Of a DNA stretch of 18,208 nt, positions 1-8,014 are shown piece after piece. The stretch is taken from contig CANQNI010000008.1 in NCBI GenBank assembly GCA_947625175.1, positions 1-18,208 on the forward strand. The letters are read 5' to 3'. The translations under genes were made by a program, and so were the position numbers. The stretch is from an uncultured Eubacteriaceae bacterium. GTDB taxonomy: Bacteria; Bacillota; Clostridia; Eubacteriales; Eubacteriaceae. The notes under the pieces were generated by a model. The model did not search any database and had not been told where the DNA came from. It worked only from the letters and a program-made list of their open reading frames with translations. Each line of letters starts with the position of its first letter. Within the stretch, counting starts at the first letter, position 1.

Positions 1-104
1 TAAAGAGGAACCTTAAAAAAAAGCCCCAGGAGTCTTGATAAGATTCCTGCGGCTGTTAGTACAGTCGCCCCTTTAATAAATGAACCTTTAGTATTATCGC
101 TCAT
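1..104 (-). CDS. SpoVB/MurJ-type polysaccharide or lipid flippase, N-terminal fragment
   Basis: Only the first 34 codons lie in the window; the gene runs off the left edge. The ATG at 104-102 is preceded by a GAGGA ribosome binding site about 5 bases upstream. The visible peptide begins MSDNTKGSFIKGATVLTAAG and continues with GILSRLLGLFFKVPL. This is the usual opening of the first transmembrane helix of the MATE/MOP-superfamily exporters of the SpoVB, stage V sporulation and MurJ group, which flip lipid-linked cell-wall or polysaccharide precursors across the membrane. It starts 12 bases after the stop of the PrsA-like gene, so it is probably the third gene of the mfd operon. Family membership is inferred from this short segment and from the common mfd-prsA-spoVB order. 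SpoVB cannot be told from other family members here. Confidence 0.6.
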   Translation of the reverse strand, partial: MSDNTKGSFIKGATVLTAAGILSRLLGLFFKVPL

Positions 105-116
105 TTTAATCCTCAG

Positions 117-1613
117 CTATGCTCGGATACGGTCTTCGTACTTTTGAACTTTATATTCGTTTTCTAAACTGGTTGCATATTCTTCTAAAGGTGTTTCAAT
201 TTCATCGGGAATATCATATTTAGCACCTTTAGTAATATCTTCTTCGATTTTATCAAAATCTTCCTGTCCTTTTTCCTGTTTTAACTGGGTTAAAATTTCA
301 TCTTTAACTTCACTGAATTTTTTAACTTCGCCAGGTTTTTTATCATAAACATAAATAACATGGTATCCAAATTCAGTTTCAACAGGAGCAACAACAGTAT
401 TTGTATCAGCTTTAAAGGCTGCATCAGAAAATTCTGGAACCATTGTACCGTAATCAAAAGATCCTAAGTCTGTAGCTTCTTCTATTCCATCAACATCCTT
501 ATATTTATCAACTAATTTCTGGAAATCTTCTTTTGTTGTTATATCTTTAGCTTCATCATATATCTGATCAGCAGCATCTTTATCTTTGGTTAAGATATGC
601 ATCGCAGAAACTTCAGTTGTATCATACTTGCTAGAATTATCATTATAATATTTTTCAGCTTCTTCATCTGAAACTTGAGCATTCTTTTCGCAGTTATCCT
701 GAATAGCTGTCTCTGCTGCATCTCCTTTAGCCTGGAATTCCTGATACTTATCATAATCTTTAGTTGTTAAGAAATAACTTTCTAAGAATTGATCTTTTTG
801 GGAATCATCCTGGAAAAGATAACTATTTTGCTGTTCTAAAGATTCTTTAGCAGATTTTAATTCTTCATCAGATATATCAATTTTATTATCCTCACAATAT
901 TTAACGTTAGCATTAACCTTATCTATATTTTCGAAAATAGTTTTATTGGTTTCTTCCATTGATTCTTTATCAGTAGGCATGGCCTGTTGATTACTCATAT
1001 AGTAATTAATTGCTTCGTTTGAAAGGAAGTACTCATATTCACCACGAGTTACATCCGTATCATTAATCTTTCCAACAGCCTTATCGAGAATTTTACTTGG
1101 ATCCTTTTTAAAATCTTCTTCAAACTTGTCAGTAGTTTTAGAAGCTAATTCTTCAAGCTTATTATTTTCGATCATCCATTCTTTAAATTGATCTGGAGTA
1201 GAATAGTTATCTGTAAGAATTTTTTCATATAAATCTTCTCCTACTTCTTCCTGGAGATTAGTTATACTTTCTTCAGCATCCTTTTTGATTTTTTCTTCAT
1301 CAACTTTTTCACCATCTTTTTCTGCTTTTAGGGCAAAAACATGTTGTTGTAAGATTGATTGATAGAGATTATCTTTTAAAGTTTTGAGTGAACTCCCTGT
1401 TGGCCACTGCTGGTCTCCAGATTCATAGTTCATTTGAACTAATGCCATGTAATTATTAAATTCACTTTTTTTAATGTCTTTCCCATCGATTGTCGCAATT
1501 ACTTCAGCATTGTCTCTTTCAGGATTTACGTTAATTAAAATACATCCTGTAAATCCTGTTGTAATAAACAGAAGTAAAACAGCTACAAAAAATATCTTTA
1601 TATATTTTTTCAA
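117..1613 (-). CDS. PrsA/SurA-like peptidyl-prolyl cis-trans isomerase lipoprotein
   Basis: This 498-residue extracytoplasmic foldase probably assists folding of secreted proteins at the outer face of the membrane. A hydrophobic signal peptide (residues 5-23) ends in the lipobox-like FTGC, with Cys24 as the predicted lipidated residue; Phe at -3 is less usual than Leu. A parvulin-type rotamase domain spans about 334-425, with SAMHIL (336-341), DLGSFDYGTMVPEF (382-395) and TEFGYHVIYV (413-422). Two SurA-N-like segments are present: one starting at VIATIDGKDI (38-47) and a second at AVGKINDTDV (179-188), making the protein longer than the roughly 290-330 residues of Bacillus PrsA. The start is TTG at 1613, overlapping the mfd TGA as TTGA and preceded by AAGGAGG six bases upstream, so translation is coupled to mfd. 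The isomerase fold is well supported; catalytic activity and clients are inferred. Confidence 0.88.
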   Translation of the reverse strand: MKKYIKIFFVAVLLLFITTGFTGCILINVNPERDNAEVIATIDGKDIKKSEFNNYMALVQMNYESGDQQWPTGSSLKTLKDNLYQSILQQHVFALKAEKDGEKVDEEKIKKDAEESITNLQEEVGEDLYEKILTDNYSTPDQFKEWMIENNKLEELASKTTDKFEEDFKKDPSKILDKAVGKINDTDVTRGEYEYFLSNEAINYYMSNQQAMPTDKESMEETNKTIFENIDKVNANVKYCEDNKIDISDEELKSAKESLEQQNSYLFQDDSQKDQFLESYFLTTKDYDKYQEFQAKGDAAETAIQDNCEKNAQVSDEEAEKYYNDNSSKYDTTEVSAMHILTKDKDAADQIYDEAKDITTKEDFQKLVDKYKDVDGIEEATDLGSFDYGTMVPEFSDAAFKADTNTVVAPVETEFGYHVIYVYDKKPGEVKKFSEVKDEILTQLKQEKGQEDFDKIEEDITKGAKYDIPDEIETPLEEYATSLENEYKVQKYEDRIRA

Positions 1614-4600
1614 GTTTTGCCTCCTTGTAATTTATCCTTTGTATTATTTATTTGATCTAGAAAGTTAAATAGTTCTTTTAATAAATTGTTATCTTCTTCA
1701 GTTAATTCAAATAGCCAAGCTGGTTTACTTGGTTTACCAGCATTAGTTTTAAGATTTTTAAGTTCTATTTCTGATTTCTTAAAATATCGATTAAATCTGC
1801 TTCCCGCTTCTTTTGAGTTAAAGATAATTTTTACATCTCTATTATCTTGTCTAATCTGATTTATATTAAGGTAGGTTGAAATATTTTTTATCATAGAGAT
1901 TAACATCAGATCTTGAACCTGTTGAGGAACCTTTCCAAAACGGTCACTAAGTTCTTCAATTAAATCTTCATAGTCTTCCCAGGTATGAAGTCTTGATATC
2001 TTTTTATATATATCATATCTAACTTCATCTCCTACAATATATTCCTTTGGAACATAAGCTTTTTTATTAGACTGAATAGAGGCTTCTGCTAATTCAGTTT
2101 CTTTAACCCCAGTTAATTTCTCATTAATAGCTTGTCTTAATATTCGGTTATAAAGTTCATAACCAATTTTAACCATATGTCCTGATTGCTGTTTACCTAA
2201 TATATTTCCTGCTCCTCTGATTTCAAGATCTCTCATAGCAACTTTAAATCCTGAACCAAAAGCAGTGAAATCTCTTAATGCTTTTAGACGTTTTTTAGCA
2301 TCTTCATTTAATTTTTGTTTTTTATGCGTTATATAGGTATAAGCCTGACGTTCACTTCGGCCAACACGGCCTCTTAACTGATAAAGTTGAGATAAACCAA
2401 AATGATCTCCATCTTCAACAATCATAGTATTAGCATTTCGAACATCCAGACCATTTTCAACAATAGTAGTAGCTACCAGAACATCATATTCTTTATTCAA
2501 GAAGCGAAGCATTACATTTTCAAGCTCTCTTCCACTCATTTGACCATGAGCATTAATGATCCTAGCTGATGGAACTAATTGTTGAAGTTCAGCGGTTACC
2601 TGATCAATATCATGAACTCTATTATGAATATAATAAACTTGACCATTTCGGTTAATTTCTCTTTCAATAGCATCCCGAATTACCGTCGGATTGTAGTTCA
2701 TTACATAGGTTTGAATTGGTTTTCTACCTGATGGCGGCTCTTCTAAGACACTCATATCCCGAACATCAATTAAAGACATGTGTAAGGTTCGTGGAATTGG
2801 AGTAGCGCTTAAAGTTAAAACATCTATATTTTCTTTAATCTGTTTTATTCTTTCTTTTGAACGAACCCCAAAACGTTGTTCTTCATCAACAATAAGAAGA
2901 CCTAAATCTTTAAATTCGACATCATTGGAGAGAATTCTATGAGTTCCAATTAATATATCAATCTCACCATTTTTTAATCTTTCTAAAACTTCATCAACTT
3001 CTTTTTTCGTTTTAAATCTATTTAATATTTCAATATTAATTGGAAAATTCTTAAACCGTTCAATAGCAGTCAGATAATGTTGTTGTGAAAGAACAGTAGT
3101 TGGAACTAATAAAGCAACCTGTTTTCCATCCATAACTGCTTTAAAAGCTGCTCTAAAAGCGACTTCTGTTTTTCCAAAGCCAACATCACCACAGAGCAAT
3201 CGATCCATAGCAGTATTCTTTTCCATATCTTCTTTAATCTCAGCGATACTTTGAAGCTGGTCATCCGTTTCTTCAAATGGAAAAGCATCTTCAAACTGTT
3301 GTTGCCAAACCGTATCTGGTGAAAAGGCGTATCCTTCCATCTGTTGACGCGTTGAATAGAGCTGAATTAGTTCATCAGCCATATCCTCGGCCATTTTCTT
3401 TGCTCTGTTTTTAGTAGTACGCCATCTACTGGTTCCTATTTCGTTTAACGGAGGAGCTTCAGACTCACCATTTCCAATATAAACCTGTACGGCATCCATA
3501 CCATCTACAGGAATATATAAAACATCAGCACCGGCATACTCTATCTTCATCATATCTTTAATCGTATCACCGAAATCAACTTGAGTTAATCCGGAATAAC
3601 GTCCAATTCCGTAATCATCATGGACTACCAAATCTCCCTTTTTGAGATCAGTAAAACGATCAATCTGCTTGGTATCTTTTTTTCTTTTTCTCTCTCTTCG
3701 TTCCTTTTTAAAGAATTCAGATTCATTTAGGAAAACAATTTTATCCTGGGCTAATTCAAAACCTTCGGTTATCTCACCCATAGCAATTCGAACCCCAGGT
3801 TTTAGATTATCCTCACTTGTAATAAGTGGAATATTATAATCTTTTAAAAAGTTTTCAATTGTTTCTTTACCTTGTTCATTTTTTACAAAGAAACGAATGA
3901 AATATTCATGATTGACTCTATTTCTAATAAAATCAGCCAGTAATTTTGGTTGTCCTGCAAAATTTTCAATAATACGCGAATCCATGTCAATCGTTTTTTC
4001 TTTTCGCGTATTTGTCGTAAAAAGATGCAATTTCAATAATGGATATTCATTAATTCGTTTTACTAGTTGATTTATTGTAAAGTATCTTTGAATTTCATCC
4101 GGAAAAACCTCACCAGTTTCCCCCAGAGCCTGATAATCCGCTTCAACTTTATTATAAAATTCCTTAGCAATTTCAAGAGATTCATCCGGGGAAGCCCAAA
4201 CTATTATTGGATCTTTTCCATCTGAACCATCTTTTAAATATTGCATATAATCAAAATCATTATTTGTAAAGGCAGCTAGAATACTATTAGAAACTAAAGT
4301 ATTGTTTTCTAAAGTTTCTAAGCGTTCATCATAATTGGAATTATTTTTATATTTTGTAAATATTTTATGAAGTGCTTTATCTCTATCTTCCGAATTAATC
4401 CAGTCTTCACTTAAAGGAGTTAAAGTGGTCTGTTCGACTTCACTTAGGGAACGTTGAGTTAATTCATCAAAATAATTGATTGATTCTACTTCATCATCAA
4501 AGAAATCAATTCGAAGCGGTTCTGCTTCAGAAATTGGGAAAATGTCAATTATTTCACCCCGAACAGAAAACTGACCTACTGCTTCTGTTAAATCGGTACG

Positions 4601-5116
4601 TTCATAACCAAAATTAACCAGAGTATTTATAATGTCCTGATAATTATAAGTTTCCCCTTTTTTAATTTGTAAATAATTATCCTTTTGTTCTTCTGGATTG
4701 GGAAGTTTTTTAAATAGAGCCTCCAGAGGACATACAGTAAGTAAGGGACAATCATTTAAGGCTCTTTTTAACGCTTTTTCTCTATCCTGTAATTGAAAAA
4801 GTGAAAATGCATCTGACAAGAAAAGATGGGTCTGTTCTGGTGATAATAAAGAAATGTTCTTAATGAAACGACTTAAGATATAATATTTATCTCTGGCTTC
4901 TTTTTCAGTTGGAACAATATACAGAACATCTCTATTCTCTTGTTTGGCTTTCTCATAGACTAAGTAAGTAATAAACCCCTGAAGTCCACCTTTGACATTT
5001 GTCAGATTTACTTTCTTTTCTTTCTCAAGAATCGAATTGATATTACTAATGCTCTCTAACTTGTCAAGTTCATATAGTTTATCCATTTTATTATTTTTTA
5101 TACTAAAAAGACTCAA
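1610..5116 (-). CDS. mfd: Transcription-repair coupling factor Mfd
   Basis: Mfd removes RNA polymerase stalled at lesions and recruits UvrA for nucleotide excision repair. The 1,168-residue length is normal for the family. Seen in order: a UvrB-like N-terminal module (about 20-240, with QFSVRGEIIDIFP at 182-194), an RNA-polymerase-interaction domain with DLVVHDDYGIGRY at 495-507, Walker A GDVGFGKT (643-650), DEEQRFG (744-750), SATPIPR (770-776), motif VI GRVGRS (916-921) and the conserved RDLEIRGAGNILG (962-974), then a C-terminal TRCF domain. The TTG at 5116 has a weak AGG four bases upstream. The ATG ten codons in (5086) has no visible ribosome binding site, so TTG is preferred, though not certain. 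It is the first gene of an operon with the PrsA-like gene (4-base overlap) and the flippase. A perfect inverted repeat covers its start region. Confidence 0.96.
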   Translation of the reverse strand: MSLFSIKNNKMDKLYELDKLESISNINSILEKEKKVNLTNVKGGLQGFITYLVYEKAKQENRDVLYIVPTEKEARDKYYILSRFIKNISLLSPEQTHLFLSDAFSLFQLQDREKALKRALNDCPLLTVCPLEALFKKLPNPEEQKDNYLQIKKGETYNYQDIINTLVNFGYERTDLTEAVGQFSVRGEIIDIFPISEAEPLRIDFFDDEVESINYFDELTQRSLSEVEQTTLTPLSEDWINSEDRDKALHKIFTKYKNNSNYDERLETLENNTLVSNSILAAFTNNDFDYMQYLKDGSDGKDPIIVWASPDESLEIAKEFYNKVEADYQALGETGEVFPDEIQRYFTINQLVKRINEYPLLKLHLFTTNTRKEKTIDMDSRIIENFAGQPKLLADFIRNRVNHEYFIRFFVKNEQGKETIENFLKDYNIPLITSEDNLKPGVRIAMGEITEGFELAQDKIVFLNESEFFKKERRERKRKKDTKQIDRFTDLKKGDLVVHDDYGIGRYSGLTQVDFGDTIKDMMKIEYAGADVLYIPVDGMDAVQVYIGNGESEAPPLNEIGTSRWRTTKNRAKKMAEDMADELIQLYSTRQQMEGYAFSPDTVWQQQFEDAFPFEETDDQLQSIAEIKEDMEKNTAMDRLLCGDVGFGKTEVAFRAAFKAVMDGKQVALLVPTTVLSQQHYLTAIERFKNFPINIEILNRFKTKKEVDEVLERLKNGEIDILIGTHRILSNDVEFKDLGLLIVDEEQRFGVRSKERIKQIKENIDVLTLSATPIPRTLHMSLIDVRDMSVLEEPPSGRKPIQTYVMNYNPTVIRDAIEREINRNGQVYYIHNRVHDIDQVTAELQQLVPSARIINAHGQMSGRELENVMLRFLNKEYDVLVATTIVENGLDVRNANTMIVEDGDHFGLSQLYQLRGRVGRSERQAYTYITHKKQKLNEDAKKRLKALRDFTAFGSGFKVAMRDLEIRGAGNILGKQQSGHMVKIGYELYNRILRQAINEKLTGVKETELAEASIQSNKKAYVPKEYIVGDEVRYDIYKKISRLHTWEDYEDLIEELSDRFGKVPQQVQDLMLISMIKNISTYLNINQIRQDNRDVKIIFNSKEAGSRFNRYFKKSEIELKNLKTNAGKPSKPAWLFELTEEDNNLLKELFNFLDQINNTKDKLQGGKT

Positions 5117-5147
5117 AAATCCTAATTTATGCTTAAGATTTTTGAGT
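5111..5147 (-). promoter_or_regulatory. Perfect 11-bp inverted repeat over the mfd start codon
   Basis: ACTCAAAAATC (5111-5121) and GATTTTTGAGT (5137-5147) are exact reverse complements, separated by 15 bases. Read on the minus strand, the proposed TTG start (5116-5114) lies in the 3' arm and its AGG ribosome binding site sits at the loop/stem junction. A transcript starting upstream could fold and partly hide the start. It is also a symmetrical 37-base site that a repressor dimer could bind. Stem GC content is low (3 of 11 pairs), so a stable RNA fold is not assured. Confidence 0.5.
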
Positions 5148-5201
5148 GTATATTACCATTACTAATAAAAGTTTAATTAAATTCTACTTTGCTGAAAGAA
5201 T

Positions 5202-5228
5202 ATTATAGTAATTTGCGTTAAAATTCAA
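5202..5228 (-). promoter_or_regulatory. Candidate sigma-A promoter for mfd
   Basis: On the minus strand a perfect TATAAT (5207-5202) is preceded by TTGAAT (5228-5223) with a short 15-base spacer. Transcription would start near 5195, giving a leader of about 80 bases that contains the inverted repeat at 5111-5147. The short spacer and AT-rich surroundings make this tentative. Confidence 0.25.
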
Positions 5229-5589
5229 GAAAAGAAATCGATTAAAAAAGAAACTGTTTGAAAGAATTAAAAAAATAAAATATTCTTTATTCTCTTAAAT
5301 TATTTTAATCTTAAAGCTGATTTATCATTTTTATCCGACGTTATACTGCAAAGGCGCAAACGGCTAAAGTTTAAATTACTAATTTTAAGCACTATTTATA
5401 CTATTATCCCTCATTTCTGATTTTCCCGAAATTGCCCATTGTAGATTTTTGTCGCATAATATTTTATTTATGTAATTTAATACTATTATTTTCCATATTA
5501 AATTTGAAAAAAAGAGCCATAAAACGAAATAAATTCTTATTAATTTTTTATTTAGGTTATTTAATAACCTGTTTTATATTAAAATTGAA

Positions 5590-5619
5590 TTGTTTAATTT
5601 CCATGATTATGGCTATATC
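5590..5619 (+). promoter_or_regulatory. Candidate promoter for the cupin/membrane-protein pair
   Basis: TTGTTT at 5590-5595 and TATATC at 5614-5619 are separated by 18 bases, about 40 bases before the cupin ATG. This leaves room for a short leader carrying the AGAGG ribosome binding site. Both hexamers deviate from consensus and the region is AT-rich, so this is a weak call. Confidence 0.3.
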
Positions 5620-5658
5620 TTAATTTAACTAAACTTTAAAAAAGAGGTTCATAATATT

Positions 5659-5988
5659 ATGGAAATATTAAAAAACATTCCAGAAGAAAAAGTTTTAAAA
5701 CTAAAAGATTTGGTGAAAATTCAGGAAGGCCAGGTCGTTAGTAAAACCTTAGTACAGAATTCAGCTGTTAGTATAACAATCTTTGCATTTGACAAGAATG
5801 AAGAAATAAGTAAACATGCTTCAGATGGCGATGCCCTTGTTTCAATTTTAGATGGAAAAGCTCAGATTACAATTGGAGATACTAAGTATGAAGTTAAAAA
5901 AGGAGAATCAATTGTAATGCCGGCTACTATTCCACATGCTCTTTATGCAACAGATAAATTTAAAATGATTCTAACGGTGGTTTTCTAA
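5659..5988 (+). CDS. Small cupin-domain protein
   Basis: A 109-residue single-domain cupin of the short clostridial type. A beta-barrel pattern runs from about residue 35 to the end. Motif 1 is reduced to EISKHASDGDALVSILDG (49-66), with His53 as the only histidine, and motif 2 is ESIVMPATIPHAL (83-95), with His93. The metal-ligand set is therefore incomplete compared with the classical HxH..E...H set. That is common in this subgroup and does not show loss of function. The ATG at 5659 follows an AGAGG about 11 bases upstream. The next gene starts 19 bases after its stop, so the two are probably cotranscribed. No substrate can be assigned; sensing or binding a small ligand is only a family-level possibility. 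Confidence 0.82.
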   Translation: MEILKNIPEEKVLKLKDLVKIQEGQVVSKTLVQNSAVSITIFAFDKNEEISKHASDGDALVSILDGKAQITIGDTKYEVKKGESIVMPATIPHALYATDKFKMILTVVF

Positions 5989-6007
5989 CTAGCCGGAGGA
6001 AATAAAT

Positions 6008-8014
6008 TTGAATAATTGGCAAGCATTATCAACTCTATTATTTGTGCTAGTATTTATTTATTATAATCTGATTATAGGAAGAGCTATTCTCAGATTTTTT
6101 AAATTAGAACACAATAAAGCACTTTCATTCATGACCGGAATTGTAGCGGTTTTTAGTATATCCGAGTTGTTAGGTTTGCCATTTATGCTTTTACAGGGAT
6201 CCTTTAAACCTCTATTTATTTTATTCTGTTTCGTCTTAGGATTTCTGTTCTTCTTATGTGCTTACTATCTATTTATTGAAAAGAAAGATTACTCTATTCT
6301 TAAATTAGATTATAAAGCTTTTGAAAACCCTTATTTTATCATCCTTATAATAATAGTTATAGTGAGTACCTTTGTCCCAACCATATTTTCTAAATTTGAT
6401 GGTGACGATTCTTTTTATATAGCTATTAGTACTTCTATCTTAAGAACAGGGAGAATCTTTTATAATAATCCGTCAATTGGTTTAGATGAATACCCATTTC
6501 CAGTTCACTACCAGTTTACTGTTTATGAAGTATTAATAACCATACTATCTAGAATATTTAACTTTGATCCAGTAGTTGTTTTTCATACCTTAATTCCTTT
6601 AGTAGTAATTCCCAGTTATTTTATTGCGTCCTATGCTTTAGCTACAGCAATCTTTCCAGGTAAGGAAAAATATAAGGGTCATCTTCTGTTCTGCATTATT
6701 ATTGGATTATTAACTTTGTTTAGTCGTTACTCGGGATTTTTACCTGGAATATTTTTAATGACCAGACCCTGGATGGGAAAAACCGTCCTAGTAACTCTTA
6801 TCTTTCCTGTTTTTATTTGTTACTTTATTTATATAATTCGAACGGAAAAGAAGATTTATAATGCCTACCACATTTTTAGTCCGAATAGCGGTTATTTCTT
6901 TTTAATAAATTTATGCTTAATTGCAGCTGTGGCTACTAGTTCAGTCGGATTTTATTTAATGCCGATTTATTATTTTCTTCTGTTTTTAAGTGTAATAATT
7001 TCTTTTAGAAACGGATTTACTTTTAGAGTTAAATTTAATTTATCCGTTAAGGCCTTTTTATCCGTTATTCCAATAGTGTGTCTCTTAATTGGATTTTTTG
7101 TTTTTATTCAAAATAGTGGACAATTATCTTTAATTAGAAATTTTGAAACAGATAGAACCTGGCTACAAGATGCATCATTATTTTTAACCAATAATTACGG
7201 TATTATTTTATTGTATTTCTTATCAGTAGGATATTTTTTATTTTTTGGAAATACAGTTACAAGAGTTATTTTTATTACAGAACCGATACTTCTTTTATTA
7301 ACCTTTGGCAACCCATTTCTTCATGAACTGGTTGCTACTTATTTAACTACCAGACCTTTATACTGGCGTTTATTCTGGTTAATTCCAGTGTTTTGGACTA
7401 TTGCAGCTTTCTTAACGGAAACCTATAGTTTATTACAGGGTTCTTTTTACCGGTTAATCATTGTTATCCCGCTTATTGTTATTTGTAATTTAAATAACTT
7501 TGCCTTAAATAATAACAATTTTGGCGGTCCTGATAATGCCGCAAAATTACCAGAATATATAAGTTCTACGGTTTCAACTATCTTGCATAATTCGTATTCT
7601 GATTCACCAGAAGACTTATACTTATTAGCCCTCCCAAAATATAATATTTATTTAAGGCAATATACAGGAAATATTAGTCTAGTAATGCCTAGAATTAATT
7701 ATGTAGAAGAAGCTTATAAATTAACGGGGAAACAAGAAGAGTATTATAAAATTGATAATCTCTTTACCTACGATGAAGATCATATAATAACTGGATATAC
7801 AGATGTATTCAATGTAAAAGATTTAAAAGATTTAGATATTTCACTTGTTATTGCACCGGAATTAAGACCAGAACTTGATTTAACTTTTAACCTGTTTGAA
7901 TTACCAAACGGTGATTATCTCTATATTCGAAAAGATATAAGTAAAATGCCTGAGGCTCTTAAAATTCCTCAGGCACCTCGTTTGATTTTCGATTCAAGCG
8001 ATTCAAGCGGTTAA
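6008..8014 (+). CDS. Multi-pass membrane protein, DUF6077-like (probable GT-C-fold)
   Basis: A 668-residue integral membrane protein with a dozen or so hydrophobic helices between residues 8 and 495, then a mostly soluble C-terminal part (about 505-668). The first large outer loop after a helix carries FDGDDSFYIA (130-139), an acidic motif placed like the catalytic aspartates of GT-C glycosyltransferases. TRPWMGKTVL (252-261) and RPLYWRLFWLIP (449-460) resemble conserved stretches I associate with the DUF6077 family. A glycosyl transfer or polymer-processing role in the envelope is inference only. The start is TTG at 6008 after a strong GGAGGA. It follows the cupin gene by 19 bases. Its last 56 bases overlap pth on the other strand, and its final codons (DSSDSS) are made by a 9-bp tandem repeat. 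Confidence 0.75.
   Translation: MNNWQALSTLLFVLVFIYYNLIIGRAILRFFKLEHNKALSFMTGIVAVFSISELLGLPFMLLQGSFKPLFILFCFVLGFLFFLCAYYLFIEKKDYSILKLDYKAFENPYFIILIIIVIVSTFVPTIFSKFDGDDSFYIAISTSILRTGRIFYNNPSIGLDEYPFPVHYQFTVYEVLITILSRIFNFDPVVVFHTLIPLVVIPSYFIASYALATAIFPGKEKYKGHLLFCIIIGLLTLFSRYSGFLPGIFLMTRPWMGKTVLVTLIFPVFICYFIYIIRTEKKIYNAYHIFSPNSGYFFLINLCLIAAVATSSVGFYLMPIYYFLLFLSVIISFRNGFTFRVKFNLSVKAFLSVIPIVCLLIGFFVFIQNSGQLSLIRNFETDRTWLQDASLFLTNNYGIILLYFLSVGYFLFFGNTVTRVIFITEPILLLLTFGNPFLHELVATYLTTRPLYWRLFWLIPVFWTIAAFLTETYSLLQGSFYRLIIVIPLIVICNLNNFALNNNNFGGPDNAAKLPEYISSTVSTILHNSYSDSPEDLYLLALPKYNIYLRQYTGNISLVMPRINYVEEAYKLTGKQEEYYKIDNLFTYDEDHIITGYTDVFNVKDLKDLDISLVIAPELRPELDLTFNLFELPNGDYLYIRKDISKMPEALKIPQAPRLIFDSSDSSG
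7947..7975. terminator. Terminator-like hairpin in the pth / membrane-protein overlap
   Basis: TGCCTGAGG (7947-7955) and CCTCAGGCA (7967-7975) form a perfect 9-bp stem around an 11-base loop. On the minus strand it carries the pth stop codon in the loop and is followed by TTTTACTTATATCTTTT, a workable U-rich tract, so it most likely ends the prs-pth transcript. On the plus strand the stem lies inside the membrane-protein coding sequence, followed by only a weak T-rich stretch, so translating ribosomes would have to pass through it. Confidence 0.65.

Larger units (their letters stand above)
5148..5658. other. Divergent intergenic region between mfd and the cupin gene
   Basis: About 510 bases, extremely AT-rich, with no credible gene. 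A frame at 5432-5623 on the plus strand would give a 63-residue hydrophobic peptide from a TTG, but it has no ribosome binding site and its composition follows the AT bias. One GC-richer patch at 5335-5368 stands out (CCGACG, GCAAAGGCGCAAACGGC). Candidate promoters for the flanking genes lie near each end. No tRNA, recognised riboswitch or mobile-element end was seen. Confidence 0.5.

Noticed and set aside
5335..5370. c-di-GMP-I riboswitch upstream of the cupin gene
   Set aside because: Only short strings resemble the family; the first GGCAAACC arm, GAAA tetraloop and receptor helix are missing.
5432..5623. Plus-strand 63-residue hydrophobic peptide
   Set aside because: TTG start without a ribosome binding site, and composition explained by the AT-rich intergenic DNA; no recognisable family.
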